Source of the DNA: Cymodocea nodosa
Taxonomy: Eukaryota > Streptophyta > Magnoliopsida > Alismatales > Cymodoceaceae
Direction of reading: 5' to 3'
Length of the DNA stretch: 64,000 nt
Assembly (NCBI GenBank): GCA_036874045.1
Contig: CM072344.1
Span: 12,310,501 to 12,374,500, forward strand
The position numbers and the translations under genes are program-made. Below the pieces are notes generated by a model. It had not been told where the DNA came from. It worked only from the letters and a program-made list of their open reading frames with translations, and did not search any database. Positions 63,635 through 64,000 of this stretch are shown here, one piece after another (positions within the stretch are counted from its first letter, which is position 1; the number at the start of each line of letters is the position of its first letter).

Positions 63635-64000
63635 ATGGAATTGATGCAATTACCGTTGGATGCACTAAGGGAAGTACTAAGTAACTTGTCACCTAAAGAT
63701 CTGTGCAGGCTGTGTTGTATATCAAAGGAAATTAAAAACTGTATTGAAGAAAAATATTTTCAAGGACTACAAGCTGCAAAAATGACTAAGATTAGAGATG
63801 GATTCATATGGAGGTCATTTAATCGTAGTTCAATTAACCATGAATATTTGGATATGGAAGAAACTACTGGAATTCCACCCAATGCTTTAGAAGGAATAAA
63901 TCATATTATGGGTTTAGATGAAGGATTAATCATATACAAGATGAGACTAAGGTATGCAAGTTTATTATTACCTGATATTTTGATAAGAAATCCTATAATA
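63635..64000 (+). CDS. F-box domain protein, N-terminal part (runs off the window)
   Basis: An uninterrupted frame of 122 codons from ATG 63635 to the last base. Residues 5-35 form an F-box: LPLDALREVLSNLSPKDLC, then RLCCISKEIKN. F-box proteins bind SKP1 and recruit targets to SCF ubiquitin ligases. The part that would select the target (after about residue 45) is unfamiliar: DGFIWRSFNRSSINHEYL and LEGINHIMGLDEGLIIYKM. Unlike the retroelement frames around it, it has no stop. It follows Athila-type gag by about 0.4 kb and a hairpin cluster by 60 bp. It may be a host gene or an element-borne ORF; the window cannot decide. Confidence 0.7.
   Translation, partial: MELMQLPLDALREVLSNLSPKDLCRLCCISKEIKNCIEEKYFQGLQAAKMTKIRDGFIWRSFNRSSINHEYLDMEETTGIPPNALEGINHIMGLDEGLIIYKMRLRYASLLLPDILIRNPII

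Noticed and set aside
1-64000. tRNA, rRNA or small RNA genes
   Set aside because: No cloverleaf or rRNA core was recognised. The tRNA-like matches are primer-binding sites of retroelements.

Overview
The window is nuclear DNA of a flowering plant. It holds a multi-exon, plastid-targeted histidine-biosynthesis gene surrounded by and filled with plant retroelement families (Sirevirus-type and other Ty1/copia, Tat-type and Athila-type Ty3/gypsy, L1-like LINE) and PIF/Harbinger DNA transposons. A GC-rich first exon in AT-rich surroundings is compatible with a monocot, but the species cannot be named from the sequence.

The one clear host gene is HISN4 (HisHF, imidazole glycerol phosphate synthase) on the minus strand. 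Exons 1-3 lie at 35688-36669 and exons 4-9 at 3354-4641. All exons join in phase through GT/AG sites, so intron 3 (4642-35687) is about 31 kb. The cyclase half of the gene continues past the left edge of the window. The first 3.3 kb is intron 9 and holds two minisatellites with 92-bp and about 61-bp units.

Intron 3 is a nested transposon deposit. It has LINE fragments near both ends and a BRI1-type leucine-rich-repeat gene fragment. That fragment is cut by a copia element (8096-12680, 133-bp LTRs, CCACT target duplication) and by a rearranged Sirevirus (12780-25169) whose right part is inverted. The Sirevirus reverse transcriptase is in turn cut by a PIF/Harbinger element (17303-22221, TAA duplication). 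A second Harbinger (28984-33532) lies further right. Both Harbingers have a Myb/SANT ORF and a DDE transposase, a GC-rich minisatellite at the ORF1 end, and duplicated terminal repeats at the transposase end. Both are disabled by mutations.

Right of HISN4 (36.7-64 kb) is a retrotransposon cluster. It contains a copia gag fragment (39290-40298), a Tat-type gypsy element with a 3.6-kb LTR (40299-50150) broken by a 1.5-kb solo LTR, a Sirevirus 3' part with an extra envelope-position ORF and LTR (50160-53583), unclassified LTR-like DNA (53584-57790), and an Athila-like stretch (57960-63450). The Athila-like modules run in the order integrase end, extra ORF, gag, and an intact F-box reading frame (63635 to the window edge) follows. 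Each of these four is preceded by a cluster of small CGTTGAGTTA/TAACTCAACG hairpins. That arrangement, the shared extra ORF in copia and gypsy contexts, and the 31-kb intron are the most noteworthy observations.
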